Assembly: GCA_025677835.1 (NCBI GenBank)
Contig: JAIXMR010000004.1
Span: 1-64,000 of the forward strand
Direction of reading: 5' to 3'
Length of the DNA stretch: 64,000 nucleotides
Source: Sporodiniella umbellata
Taxonomy: Eukaryota > Mucoromycota > Mucoromycetes > Mucorales > Rhizopodaceae
The notes under the pieces were generated by a model, which searched no databases, was not told the origin of the DNA, and saw only the letters and a program-made list of their open reading frames with translations. Of this stretch, positions 34,393 through 45,337 are shown in pieces. Position numbers and translations under genes: made by a program. Each line of letters opens with the position of its first letter. The stretch's first letter is position 1.

Positions 34393-36383
34393 ATGCCACT
34401 CCTTAACTTGAACCCCACAAAAAAGAAAAGGCCCGATGGATTGGATAGAGAGGTGGTGACGTCTACCAGCACACGTTCGCTTTTACAGAGCACCCGGATG
34501 GGCTCTTCCATGAGTTCGATACTTTCCATCAAAAGCGACAAAGGCAACAGCGAGCCAGAGAGTATCAGCCAGAGAGAGTGGAATAAGGCCCAGGAGAACC
34601 TGATGAGCGATAGTATGCAAGTACGCCGGGCGATGGACCTCTTTTTGAACTCCAAAATCCCAGAAGCAGAAGCCATTCTGGAACCCAACCGCCACTCGAG
34701 TCTGTACCATGCTTTGGGCCATGCCTTTGTCTTGTTTCTCAAGAGCTTGATGACCTTTCAGCACACCGATATTGAGGCTGCTATCGAAGCCATCCGGGAA
34801 ACCATCCTGATGGCAGACTCCTTTCGAAGAAAAGAGACAGGCTGGGTAGGAAGTATCACCAGCTGGGTCAAAGGCTTAACCGTTCAAGACTTCAAGAACA
34901 TGTCCACTCTTCATCGTCACGCAGTAAATGAGCTCCCAGAAAAAGACACCCAAACTCAATCATTGACTTGTTTTGATAGGAACTCATCTATGCAGAAACG
35001 CACCTTCTGAAAGCGCTGCTGTGCATCATTCATGATGAGAGTTTTGTTTCGTTCTTGAGAGAAGGCCTTCATGTACGTACGAGTTACAATGCGTATCGTG
35101 TACTACACAGATTTGTCCAGACAATGGAAGAAGAGCAGGTGGCACTGGATGACCATTTCACCTCTGGCGTGTACCTCGGCGTGGGCCTGTTTCATATCAT
35201 GATCTCTCTCCTGCCCAGCTCCGTCCTCAGGTTAGTCGAGTTCATTGGCTTCACTAACGACCGTGCGCTCGGTCTGGCCACCTTGGAAAAAGTCGGTGGC
35301 TGGGATCGCCAGCCGCTAAGAATCCAGGGCAAAGACGAAGGCTTGCGTCGTCAGTTCTGCGACATGTCCTTGCTCTTGTACCACGTCATTCTTTCCAAGT
35401 TGATTCCTCTGTCCGACGTCAGCGACTCGCTCGCCCACCGCGTCCTGGACTATAACCTGTCGCTGTACCCCGAAGGCGTCTTCTTTCTCTATTTCTCTGG
35501 CAAACAGCTTTCGGCTGAAGGCGACCTGGCTCAGGCCCGTGCCCAGTTTCAAAAAGCGATTGACAAGCAAAAAGACTGGAAACAGCTCCAGCATGTGTGC
35601 TATTGGGAGCTGGGTTTGGTCGGTCTACTCGAACATCACTGGTCGGATGCCAAAGAGGTCTACACCATCCTCTTTCACGAATCCAATTGGTCCAAGGCCG
35701 TCTATCTCTACCTCAAGGCGGTCGCCATAGCCATGCTCGGTGAGTGGGAAGAGGCAGGCAAACTGATGAAGAACGTGACCGAGGCCAAACAAAAGATTGC
35801 TGGTAAATCCATTCCACTCGAGAAGTTCATTGCTCGCAAATCACGCAAGTTCTTGCTCCAAGAGAATCGCCTGTGTTTGCCCGACCTCGAGGCCCTCGCC
35901 GCCTTCAACAGTCTGGACTTTATGAATAACGCCCTTGTTCTCAAGAACCTCGACCGAGTTCAGCACGCCCTTGATACCCTGGATCGTAAATCACTCTACT
36001 ATTACGATGATCTCTGCTTGGCTCATTATCTCCGTTTGAACCTGCTCCGGTTGTTGATCACCCGAGAACAAGGCGACCGTCAGCATTGGGAAACCTTACA
36101 TGAGGTTTCGCTCACCGCCATCCTCGACCACGCCCACAGCATCCAGCTGGACCATTACCTCTACTACTTTGCTCGCTACGAACAGGCCAGACTCCACATC
36201 CTTCACGCCCAATACGATCAGGCCAAGGAAATCGTAAAATCAATCGTCAAAACAAGCGAAAAAGGTCTGTTTAATGTAGGTGCCGGTCCACATGCAAAAA
36301 ACAAATATAGCCTCGAAAGTACCCTTTTGTTCAAATGCCACAACTGTCTGACCGAAATCGACAGTCTCTCAGGAGCCCAGTGA
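34393..36383 (+). CDS. IML2: Iml2/TTC39 family protein
   Basis: TPR-like helical-repeat protein; yeast Iml2 takes part in clearing misfolded-protein inclusions with lipid droplets. Two exons: 34393 to about 34924, and 34979-36383. The join HRHA to ELIYAETHLLKALLC is in frame and restores a conserved helix. Family segments include RRAMDLFLNSKIPEAE, FVSFLREGLHVRTSYN, GVYLGVGLFHIMISLLP, GFTNDRALGLATLE and NYNLSLYPEGVFFLYFSG-like DYNLSLYPEGVFF, followed by TPR-type helices to the end (LTEIDSLSGAQ). About 640 residues, normal for the family. Start taken as the ATG after a T-rich tract; an alternative upstream start is possible. Confidence 0.88.
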
Positions 36384-36516
36384 TTTTATTAGAACCAAAA
36401 AAAACCAAAAAAAAAAAAAAAAAAAAAAAATTTCGTTGACTGCGGTTCATCAAATATAAATACAAAATAAAATCCTTTTTTTTTTTTTTTTTTTTTTTTT
36501 GGTTTTTTTTCAACCT

Positions 36517-38933
36517 ATGATGTCTACTACACCTTCAACTTCTACACCCACGTCTTCCACATCTACTTCTTCCGCTTCTTCATCATCCATAGCCTCTGAA
36601 GGCTCAAGCTCAAAACGTAAAATCTATTCTAAAAGAACTCGCGCCCCAAGTCCTCATGATGATAAGGAAACAGGCGAGACGGATGCTGAGGAAACAAAGC
36701 CTAAACCCAAGCCAAAGCCAAGGGCGGTCAAGCCTAAAGACCCCAAACCTAAACAGCTCAAGGAACCGAAACCAAAGCAACCCAAGCAAACCAAAGCCAG
36801 TCAAACGAAAGCTGCCAAAGCCAAACCAGACGAAAGCAAAGCCAGTCAAACAAAAGCTGCCAAAGCCAAACCAGACAAAAGTAAAGCCAGTAGTAGCCAA
36901 ACCGATGAGTCTAACGGGAATCAAACGGCCGAATCGAGTAGTATCAAATCTGACAGTGAAGAAATCCAAACAGATAACACAGATCTAGAGGAGAGTAACG
37001 GCGAGAAAGAGGTTAAAAGCGAGCCAGCTGACGATACCAATGAAATAGAGGAGGACTTTTGCTTTATTTGTACCGAATCTGTTAAATATTATGCACTTGC
37101 CCCTTGTGGACACCGTACCTGTCATATGTGCACACTTCGTTTAAGAGCTTTATACAAGACTAAACAGTGTGCCTATTGTAAGGTAAATCCAATCCCTCTC
37201 TCTCTTGAGAGTCAATCGATTGACATAGACATCATTAGGTAGAAGCTGCTACAGTCATCTTTACTCTCGACAGTCAGAAAGAGTTTGTGAACTATACCAA
37301 GAAAGATACACCCTTTATGGATAAAAAGCTGGCCGTTTTATTTGAAACAGAATCCATGAGAAATGACACTCGTAAACTCCTTCAGCATGAATGTCCAACC
37401 TATGAATGTGATGCTGCCTTTACACGTGTGACTGATCTCAAGAAACATGTGAGAGAAACTCATGGCAAAAAGCTTTGGTAACCATCTTGACCCTCTTTAA
37501 ACAGTTGCTTATTTCTTTCTCTTTTTTTTTTTTTTTTTTTTTGTTATTATTATTAGCGATCTTTGTCTTCGTTTTAAAAAGGTCTTTTCTCGTGAACAGA
37601 GCTTGTTTAATATAACCACTCTCCAAAAGCATCACCAGCTAGGTGATTCTTTGCAGGGAAGTAGTGCTAACGAAGGATTTACAGGACATCCTGAATGTAA
37701 ATTCTGTAAAACACGATTCTATGGTCCAGACGAACTATTCAAACATTGCCGTGAGAAACATGAAGAATGTCATCTCTGTGTCAAAAAAGGGGTGAAAGAC
37801 CAATACTTTAAAGACTATGAAGAACTGGTAATTCTAGAAAAAAAAAAAAAAAAAAAAAAGAGAGAGAGAGAAATGTACTCATATACCTCTCTGGCTTCTA
37901 GGAAAACCATTTTGATGAACACCATTATCTCTGTAAAAACACAAATTGCATGGAAGACAAGTTTGTTGTCTTTAACGATGAAATCGAATTGAAAGCTCAT
38001 GAGGTAAAAAGGAGAAAGGAGAAAGGAAATAAGGCTGAGCGTTTTTTTTTTTTTTTTTTTTTTGGGGTGTGTTAGATCAATGAACATCCTTCAGCTTCTA
38101 CACGTCAAAAACGCAACAAACAAGGTCGCGTGGATCTTAGTTTGAACTATGCCAGCCTTCGAGATCGTCCCTCTTCAAGTTCATCTAAGGCTGAAAGTAC
38201 TCCACAAGAACAGGCGCCGGTTCGTCTTTCTGCAGAAGACTTTCCAGATATCCATGGTAGGAGTGTCAAACCTCCACCAAAAGAAGAGGTGGAAGAGGTG
38301 GGTTTGGTCTCCTCTCGAGCTGCTGCCTTTGATTTTGTTGCTGAAATTCTTCAGGATGTGAACAAGATGGTCAAGTTCAAGTGCTGTACACGTCAATTTG
38401 ATCAAGGATTAACAAGTGCATATGTTTGGAGTGAGCGGGTGCGTGCGTTGTGTGCCAAAGATGATGTCAAGCTCAGAAAGATCCATCGACAGATTCCAGC
38501 CTTACTGGACGATAAAAAAAAGATTTTCCAGACCCAGGATTTATGGAATCCGGAGGAAACGCCTATCGAACGGGATCCGCATGTACTTAAAAAGATGCGT
38601 GCAGAGAGAAAGCTCGCAAAAGAAAAGAAATTAAGAGGCAACCCATGGGACCCGCCTGCTCCTAAGCCTAAAAAGCAAGGACATAGCAAGACGCCTTGGG
38701 CTTCAAATAGTCATAGCTATGCAACACCCGATACCAACTCCACTGACTCATTCCCTGCCCTGCCTACTACTGGTGGCCCAGTTGCAAAAGGGGCCAGTGG
38801 CGAATCTACGATACAGGAAGGCCCTGAACGACTCTGGAGGAAACCTCCGGCAAAGAATCCTCTCTTTATCGATGATAGTAAATTCAAGAGAAATAAGAAA
38901 GGAAAACAAGTGTTGTTCCGAGTAGGTTTTTAG
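36517..38933 (+). CDS. HEL2: Hel2/ZNF598 E3 ubiquitin ligase
   Basis: RING ligase that ubiquitylates 40S proteins on collided ribosomes and starts ribosome-associated quality control. A Ser/Thr-rich and KPKPK/SQTKAAKAKPD-repeat N-terminus of about 180 residues precedes the RING (CFICTESVKYYALAPCGH, then CHMC and CAYC). A C2H2-like array follows (HECPTYECDAAF, CKFCKTRFYGPDELFKHCRE, CHLCVKK). After further exons comes the basic C-terminal part (SAEDFPDIHG, GNPWDPPAPKPKKQ, SFPALP) that is typical of Hel2. Introns lie near 37182, 37480, 37828 and 38006; two contain T or A runs. Start is the first of two ATGs following a T25 run and a T8 run. The stop is 77 bp from the convergent YEATS gene. Confidence 0.92.
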
Positions 38934-38962
38934 AAAATAAAATAAGCCCTGAAAACAAAAGT

Positions 38963-38968
<6 letters not shown>

Positions 38969-38996
<28 letters not shown>
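38969..38996 (+). repeat. (AG)n microsatellite
   Basis: Dinucleotide repeat in the 77-bp gap between the convergent HEL2 and TAF14-like stop codons. Confidence 0.9.
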
Positions 38997-38997
<1 letters not shown>

Positions 38998-39010
38998 TGT
39001 TTATTGGTAA

Positions 39011-40112
39011 TCACTCCTCTATAAATGCAGTGTTGGCTTGGACGAGCGAAAAGGGTGACAGGGCCACCGACTTGGACTTTTTTTCTGTAAATTCCCAAAG
39101 CTGTGTAAGCAACTCAGGCCCAAGCGAATAGAGATCGACCACAAACTCCTCTAAGACGCAATGCATATGAGTAAAACGATAATCACAATCAAGCTTACCG
39201 TCGTTGTTTTGCAACATGTTGTTTTTTATTATTGTCTCTACTTCGTCCATCTGTTCGTTCGTAAGCGAAACTAACCTTTTAGCGAGCTGTGACATGTCTA
39301 GAGTGTCAGGAAGTCCCCAGGCCTTTCGAGTAGGGTCGTCCAGAGAAGTGTTAGAACAGTGAATGGGATCCAGTTTGTCCAAGTCCTTTTCCCCGTACAC
39401 GTGATCCACAATTGTCGGTGTGTCCTGCACTGATTTGTTGTATGCTCCAAGCGTACCGTCTGCTACATAGCCACTACCGGTATTAACACCCACACCGCCT
39501 TCCTCATGAGGCGGTGTCTTTGATTTTTTGTACTGCAGGCTGGCTAACGAAGGGCTCGTTTTCCGCTTCTTGACCGGCTCTGAGTCGGACGGTGGAAATT
39601 CATGTGTAATCAGTCGAATAAACGGAAGCGAAGGCTGAAAGAACTTGACTTTATGCAGGATGGTATACGTGGGTTCACGGAAATGCAGATCAAAGTAAAT
39701 ATTTTCAGGCTCGGCCCATTCGTTTTTAAAATACAACACAACTCGCATATCAAACTCTCCCCAGCCTTTCTCTTGTAATACGTAAGGCTCCTTGTAGGCA
39801 GCTATATGGACATTAACACTTTGATTTCTTTGTCTTTTTTGAGAGCAAGTAATTACCACGAACAGGGTTTTCAAACGTTGGGTGAAGTACATATTCCACA
39901 CGATCTAATAAATAGGATAGTTTTCCTTTTCTTTCCCGGAAATTGTCAACAGCAACTACTTTAATCTTCCAATTCCTCCAGGGATGGCCTTCAATTGCTT
40001 TTCCTTTGATTATGTTGTTTTGACAAATAATCTTTATCTCTTGTGAAAGCTCGTTCTGCTATCGTTAGATTCAGCCGTTGGATTGTCTCTTGTTTTCTTT
40101 GCTTACCATCAT
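39011..40112 (-). CDS. YEATS-domain protein, Taf14-like
   Basis: Chromatin reader of acyl-lysine found in TFIID and remodelling complexes. The N-terminal part is assembled by splicing: ATGATG (40107-40112) joins QNELSQEIKIICQNN, then AIEGHPWRNWKIKVVAVD and LLDRVEYVLHPTFENPVR (exon ending near 39858), then AAYKEPYVLQEKGWGEFDM and VVLYFKN. The order W..., HPTF-NP, GWGEF-(D) is the YEATS fold, and IKI-Q-N-I with GHPW-NW resembles yeast Taf14. The C-terminal third carries a helical region (MSQLAKRLVSLTNEQMDEVE) resembling the extraterminal-type domain of the AF9/Taf14 group. About 320 residues. The tiny first exon is supported by its GTAAGC donor. Confidence 0.85.
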
Positions 40113-40362
40113 TCCGCTCTCTCACTCTCTCTCACTCTCTCTATTCTGGGTCTTTAGGGTGTTCTATGGCTTCAAAACATTAAAATCAAGTTGAAATAAT
40201 ACTGTGAGACTCTTTACATTAGTTTTTTTTTTTGAAAGAGTAAAATTCCAAAAAAAAAAAAAAAAAAAAAAAAAAGAAAAGGAAAAGAACAAAGAGAGAG
40301 ATAAAAAAAAGAAAAAACTAAGGACAGCAGCGACGTCACACAGGCATTTCTTATTTATTTCT

Positions 40363-41930
40363 TCAGATAAAACGACCAATGCCCTCACCCATATTGAGCA
40401 AGGTTTCCACTGATTGGTTTGAGTGAGTCAAGACGTCATCGTCCCATTGGACTCTATCCTTGGGAAAGACAACGATAACTGTTGAGCCACCGTATTGGAA
40501 ATATCCCATTTCTTGACCCTTTACAAGCTCTTTGTTCTCCTCGGCGTTGGTGTAAACAATGGAGCCTACTAACAAAGCCCCGATACAGACCACAGCATAT
40601 CTGAACCCAAGCGGGCTTTGTACGGTAACAACAGATCGATGGTTATCTGTGAACACATTGGTATTGGCATTGACAACACAAGGATTGACTGTTGTAAAGA
40701 CAGAGTTTAGAAGACATCCCGGTTTAATGGGACTTACCTGTGTAATAGGTGCCTTGGATATCGCTGATAGACTCCACGGTCCCGTTGGTGGGGATATGGA
40801 AACGGTGGTAGTCCTGAGGTGCCAATCGGAAAACAGCGAGTGCCCCGCCTTCTAATTCCTCTGCTAATGTTTCGTTTTGTAAGAGGTGTGGCAAGGTGAA
40901 TTCTTGACCCTTGATCCTTTTTATATCGGATCGATTAGTTTTGTTTGGCTTTCTCTTTGCACGTATTATCAACCTACCAAAGCTGTGTGGCGCTTGTGAC
41001 CGATTCAAACACGTTGAGTCGACAGTCTGCAGCAGAAACAATGATTTGCTACGTACAATAGGCGATCAGCATCACCTTTTTGTTTGGATATACACGCTTA
41101 CATCATTCTCAGGCTCGGAAATAGGACGTTTTTCGGGCAAGATGGCTCGGGTGAAGAACTCGTTGAAGTTTTGGTATTGGCTGACGTCAGAAGGTACAAA
41201 CTCTTCCATATCAATCGAATAATGGCTAATAAAGCTAGGAATTTGTTTCACAGATTCTGGCTTATTAAAATAGATTCCTTGGCGTACGCTTTCCTTTAAG
41301 AAGAGGTCGTGCATCAGGTTACTGTTGACCACTAAGTAAGTGATGAGTACGAATAGAGTCTATGTGTGTTGTCCAAAGACTTACTTTTGCCTCTATAGTA
41401 ACCAGAAAATAAGAGATGCATACCAATACGCGTGTAAAGAGGCATTTCTTCATAATGATATTCACCCGTCTACTCGAATTAGAGAATACCCATATATGCA
41501 GAATGAATACTTACCGAACGAACGATCACAAAGTTGCCGTACTTCTTTTCTACAGCCGTTCGGAATCCTTCAGGTACCAAATGAGTATGGATCCAGCCTC
41601 TGAGTTTTCTTCGATACCAATGCTTAGGAGCGTTAGTAGTAGGCGCATGGATGCCATTCACTTTGAATTCAAAAAAAAAAAAAAAAAACATGAGTTTTCT
41701 TGCCTATTTACCGAAATTTATTTCTATTCTAATCTTACCACCGACTACATATTCAGGTTGAGTACTTTGATCAATGACTTGGGTGAAAGACTGAGAACAA
41801 ATAAGTTAAAACGGTCTGTGGGCTTTTGTTTGGTTTTTACTCTCATCAATCCTTCATTATCGCCTTCCTCATAATGCTTATCAACATCAATATGCTGGCT
41901 TTCATAGACAGGGTTATCAGTAGAATTCAT
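40363..41930 (-). CDS. Phosphatidylserine decarboxylase
   Basis: Converts phosphatidylserine to phosphatidylethanolamine after self-cleavage. The autocatalytic site is YGGSTVIVVFPKDRVQWDDD near the C-terminus, where GGST is the Psd2-type version of LGST and Ser becomes the pyruvoyl group. Upstream segments: LRGWIHTHLVPEGFR, YQNFNEFFTRAILPEKRP, PQDYHRFHIPTNG and VVTVQSPLGFRYAVV. About eight exons are needed. The N-terminus (MNSTDNPVYESQHIDVDKHY, spliced to SFTQVIDQSTQPEYVVG) is acidic rather than a presequence, so an endosomal/Golgi or ER location is more likely than mitochondrial. No C2 domain is seen. About 370 residues. Confidence 0.9.
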
Positions 41931-42169
41931 TTCTTTTTTTTTTTAAAAAAAAAAAAGAAAAGAAAGAGTTGCAGAAAAAAAAATATTTTATAGACAAAAA
42001 GCTTGAAAACGCGTTGTATTAAAATACAATTATATTATAAAAGCGAAAGGTAGCACCAAAAAAGGATAAAATAACCTATTGATGACATTTTGAAAGTGTT
42101 ACATGGTATTACTTTTAATGACGTTTGTATGCTTTGTGGTTTTGTATATTTATTTCATTTGCTTTTGTT

Positions 42170-43065
42170 TTATTGCTTCTTTTTGTCTTCTGTTTGCTTG
42201 ACTGGTTCAAGCTTAGTCTGCTCAAGGTTGATAGGCTCTGTATCCATTTCTCGGACAGCTTTCTTCAATTTAGGGTCATTTGAAGTCTAATTACGTGGTA
42301 CACGATCTGGGTTAGTAACGCCTTTTTGTAATATTCGAGATACTTACAGATGCTCTCAACTGAAGTGTTTCGTCTTCAAGTCGGATATAGTCCAAGGTCA
42401 TGTCTTTGATGTTGTTCAGAATCCTATACCATTGTCAATTTCTGTCCCTAGCGATATCTTTGACTTACAATAAGAGGAGCATGGTAAAGCCAGTGAGATA
42501 CAAGTTGCGTTGGGCATAAAATTTTTTAGCGGCCTGGTTGACTTGGGCTCTAAAGTCAGAAGTGCCAGGGGACACGTTTTCATCGTCATGAACCACTTCA
42601 TAAAATGCGCGGAGGGTATTCACAGAGTCTACTCATTCATAAGTCCTTCTCCTTCTTTCTTTTAAATCCTGTTTCTTACCAAGGAACAATACAAATATAA
42701 AACCAAAGACAATCTTAAGAATATATACAGCATGTGCGACCTAACAAAAGGTAAGTGCCCATCTCGCTCTTTCTCTCTACCGCTTACTGAAGGTGACGTA
42801 GCTATCCAGCGAAATACGGGCTTCTTCCATCGTGCGGGAATAGGTATCTAAAGGAAGAGAGGTGAGTGAAGCCAGCTTCTATAGAGATAAACTTGGGATC
42901 ATCTTTTTCTTTGAACTTACCAATAATAAAAAGAAGAGCACGATCTATTCAACCACAAAATATTCAAACAAAAAGCGTGTTTATTGCTTGTTGGCGTGTT
43001 ATAACTCTAGTCTGACTTACCTCTGTAGTCAAAATACCAAACACAATACTGTAATGGATTGCCAT
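42170..43065 (-). CDS. BAP31-like ER membrane protein (Yet family)
   Basis: ER cargo and quality-control membrane protein. Seven or eight small exons join without frame error from MAIHYSIVFGILTTE, IVLFFLLL, IPIPARWKKPVFRWIATSP and VAHAVYILKIVFGFIFVLFL to DSVNTLRAFYEVV and KFYAQRNLYLTGFTMLLLL, giving three membrane helices as in BAP31. The tail is charged and ends DKKKQ-stop, so Lys sits at -3 and -4, a KKXX COPI retrieval signal. About 180 residues, near the usual size for fungal Yet1/Yet3. The join sites are all GT-AG with 45-75 nt introns. Too short in each exon to stand out as ORFs. Confidence 0.88.
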
Positions 43066-45337
43066 GTTTACTTTTAAATTTTTTTTTTATGTAATTGAAA
43101 AGAAAAAAAAAGAAAAAAGAACACGCTTTATGCATTTCCTTTCTTTTTTTTTTTTTTTTTTTTTGCAATGTTTATTATTTGACGTCATGTTGACTGATGT
43201 GATTTTTGACTATATTAAGTAACTATGCAATGATGAACGAGGCTTTTACAAAGGAGCTTGAATCGACCGGACTCGCCTTGACCGGAACTTTGCCGGATGC
43301 CACCTCAGGGACAGCACGTCTCTGACTATATACATAGTTTGGTTTGGCCGTTTGACTTCCTTTGCATCAGCTACTTCTAAAAGATTTCAAAGGCATGACT
43401 CTTTAAAGTAACACTGTCCAATGTTATTTTCGGCCTTATTATGTCAATCTGGCAAAGTTCAATTACATGCATTGAGTCTTTCGAACAAAGTGAATACAGG
43501 TCTGTAGGAGCGTTTTATATGCCTGTTTTAGTTAATTAGTAAGAAAGAAGAGCGTTGATCCGATCGTATTTTTTGTTAAGACAAGTTTGTACATCTAATG
43601 CAGACCAAATGAACTTTTAAACAATAGACATTCGCTCTGACCAACCCTAAACTCAAAAGACGTGTTTTTTCTTATATAAGCTACTTCTATTCATTCTTTT
43701 TACTATTGTTATTGTTGTTTAGTTTGAACATGTATCCACATTAGAAAACGTATATATGGATACAAATTTAGTATGTTTCTGTACTTTTGAAAAAAAAAAA
43801 AAGTCAAATAGTAATTTCAATATAAACACTATTGAATATAGTTAGTTGTATTACAAAATGAGTTGAAGGAAGTTACTAACTGTTTAAAAATTACTTAATA
43901 ACTAAATGTTATACAATAGTTTTTGCTCAGAATTCAATAATTATAGGTTTGATACAACACATCTATCGTATATTGCCACTGAATTAAGACTTTGTTTGTT
44001 TTCTATAAGCATTAATAACCAAGCCAGAATCTTTAGCTAGTGTGTTTGCTTTAGACAAGGCTTAAACGTTTTTTCTTTGTAAAGCCCAAACAACACCCTT
44101 TCAGTGTTGAAAAGAATTAGAAAAGTGTAAAGGTAGTGTTACGTGCTTTGATTGATGTGATACAGCTATGCTTAAGATCCACATCCTACATCAAGGATAA
44201 AAACTCCGCTACTCGAACCCACTCTTTCCATATTACTGAGATCCTCCTTAAAAACTTCTGGTCGCTCCCAAACAATTAAAAAAATCACCAGCAGAAAAAA
44301 CCAAATCAAGATAGTAACCGCTCTTGACGCTGAATCAAAGGATGAACAACAACGAGGTTGAAAACCTTTATAACCAAAGCCTTTAGAAAAGTAAACGTAA
44401 ACTGTGCCTGAAAAAAATATTGGCCTTTTTCTAACACCTTGATCCATTGACGATCATAAAATCAAGGGAGAGTAGGAGAAAAAAGAACAAAATATATCAT
44501 AGCACAATGTGTTACAATGAATATAAACACATGCCCTGGCATGCTGTATTATAATGAATATAAACGGTAATCTCTTTTAAGCAAGCCTATTGAGTCACAA
44601 CGTTTAGTTTTTTTTCCTAAAAGAGATAAAGTAAACCGATGATTTTCATTGGATGAAGCACCTATTTTCATTTAGATTGGATTGGTAACTGAAAAACAGT
44701 CATGTGCTTGTGAACACTATCTTTGATAATGCAACAATGCGCTAGTTTTGCGTTTGAGTAAAAAAAAAAAAGCCCAAAAAAAAAAAGAGTAAGCATGTGG
44801 ATTGAGGTAATACTCTAGGCGCTTGATGACGGTTGTACACAATATCATTTCTACATGTTTATTTATAAGGGACTGTGCTGCCTAGAATTACATATCCATT
44901 ACGTACGGTCGCTGGTTTGGAACTGTCATTCTACTTTCATCACCTGTAGAATGAAGACAAGTTTTTGCTGGTTTGATAGATCAGATTTCATCACAGCTGA
45001 GAAAAGAAAACGATATATCATCTATTTTTTTTTTTTTTTTGACACTAGTAAAAACAGCCCTGAGCTCGTCTAGTATAACGAAAGAGAGTAAAGCCAATCG
45101 ATGGATACCCCTAGCCTATCATGGAATGGGCTTGTAGTATCCTCACTAAAATATACTCTCTACATTTCTTGAATTAAACTTTTTGTCAGCGACAGAAAAG
45201 TTTAAATCTATGTGGTATTTGATTGGCTACATCCATTTCCCTGCGTATGTGTGTGTATGTGCGTTTTTTTTTTTTTTTTTTTTTTTTTTTTGTTATTAGT
45301 TATCTTTCAATTCTATTTATTTATATTTTTGGTTGAA
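43066..45337. other. Intergenic region before SCON2, 2.27 kb
   Basis: Mostly AT-rich with no exon chain; it includes one possible small ORF (44172-44447, listed separately) and its repeat-flanked upstream segment. A T28 run at 45264-45291 lies 46 nt before the SCON2 ATG. Confidence 0.55.
44172..44447 (-). CDS. Possible small single-pass membrane protein
   Basis: A 91-codon ORF starting at ATG. It has a basic N-terminus (MDQGVRKRPIFFSG) and one hydrophobic span (VTILIWFFLLVIFLIVW), then an acidic stretch (RPEVFKEDLSNMERV). No homology recognised. It is isolated in AT-rich sequence, and a repeat-flanked palindrome lies just upstream (44513-44565). It could equally be a chance ORF. Confidence 0.3.
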   Translation of the reverse strand: MDQGVRKRPIFFSGTVYVYFSKGFGYKGFQPRCCSSFDSASRAVTILIWFFLLVIFLIVWERPEVFKEDLSNMERVGSSSGVFILDVGCGS

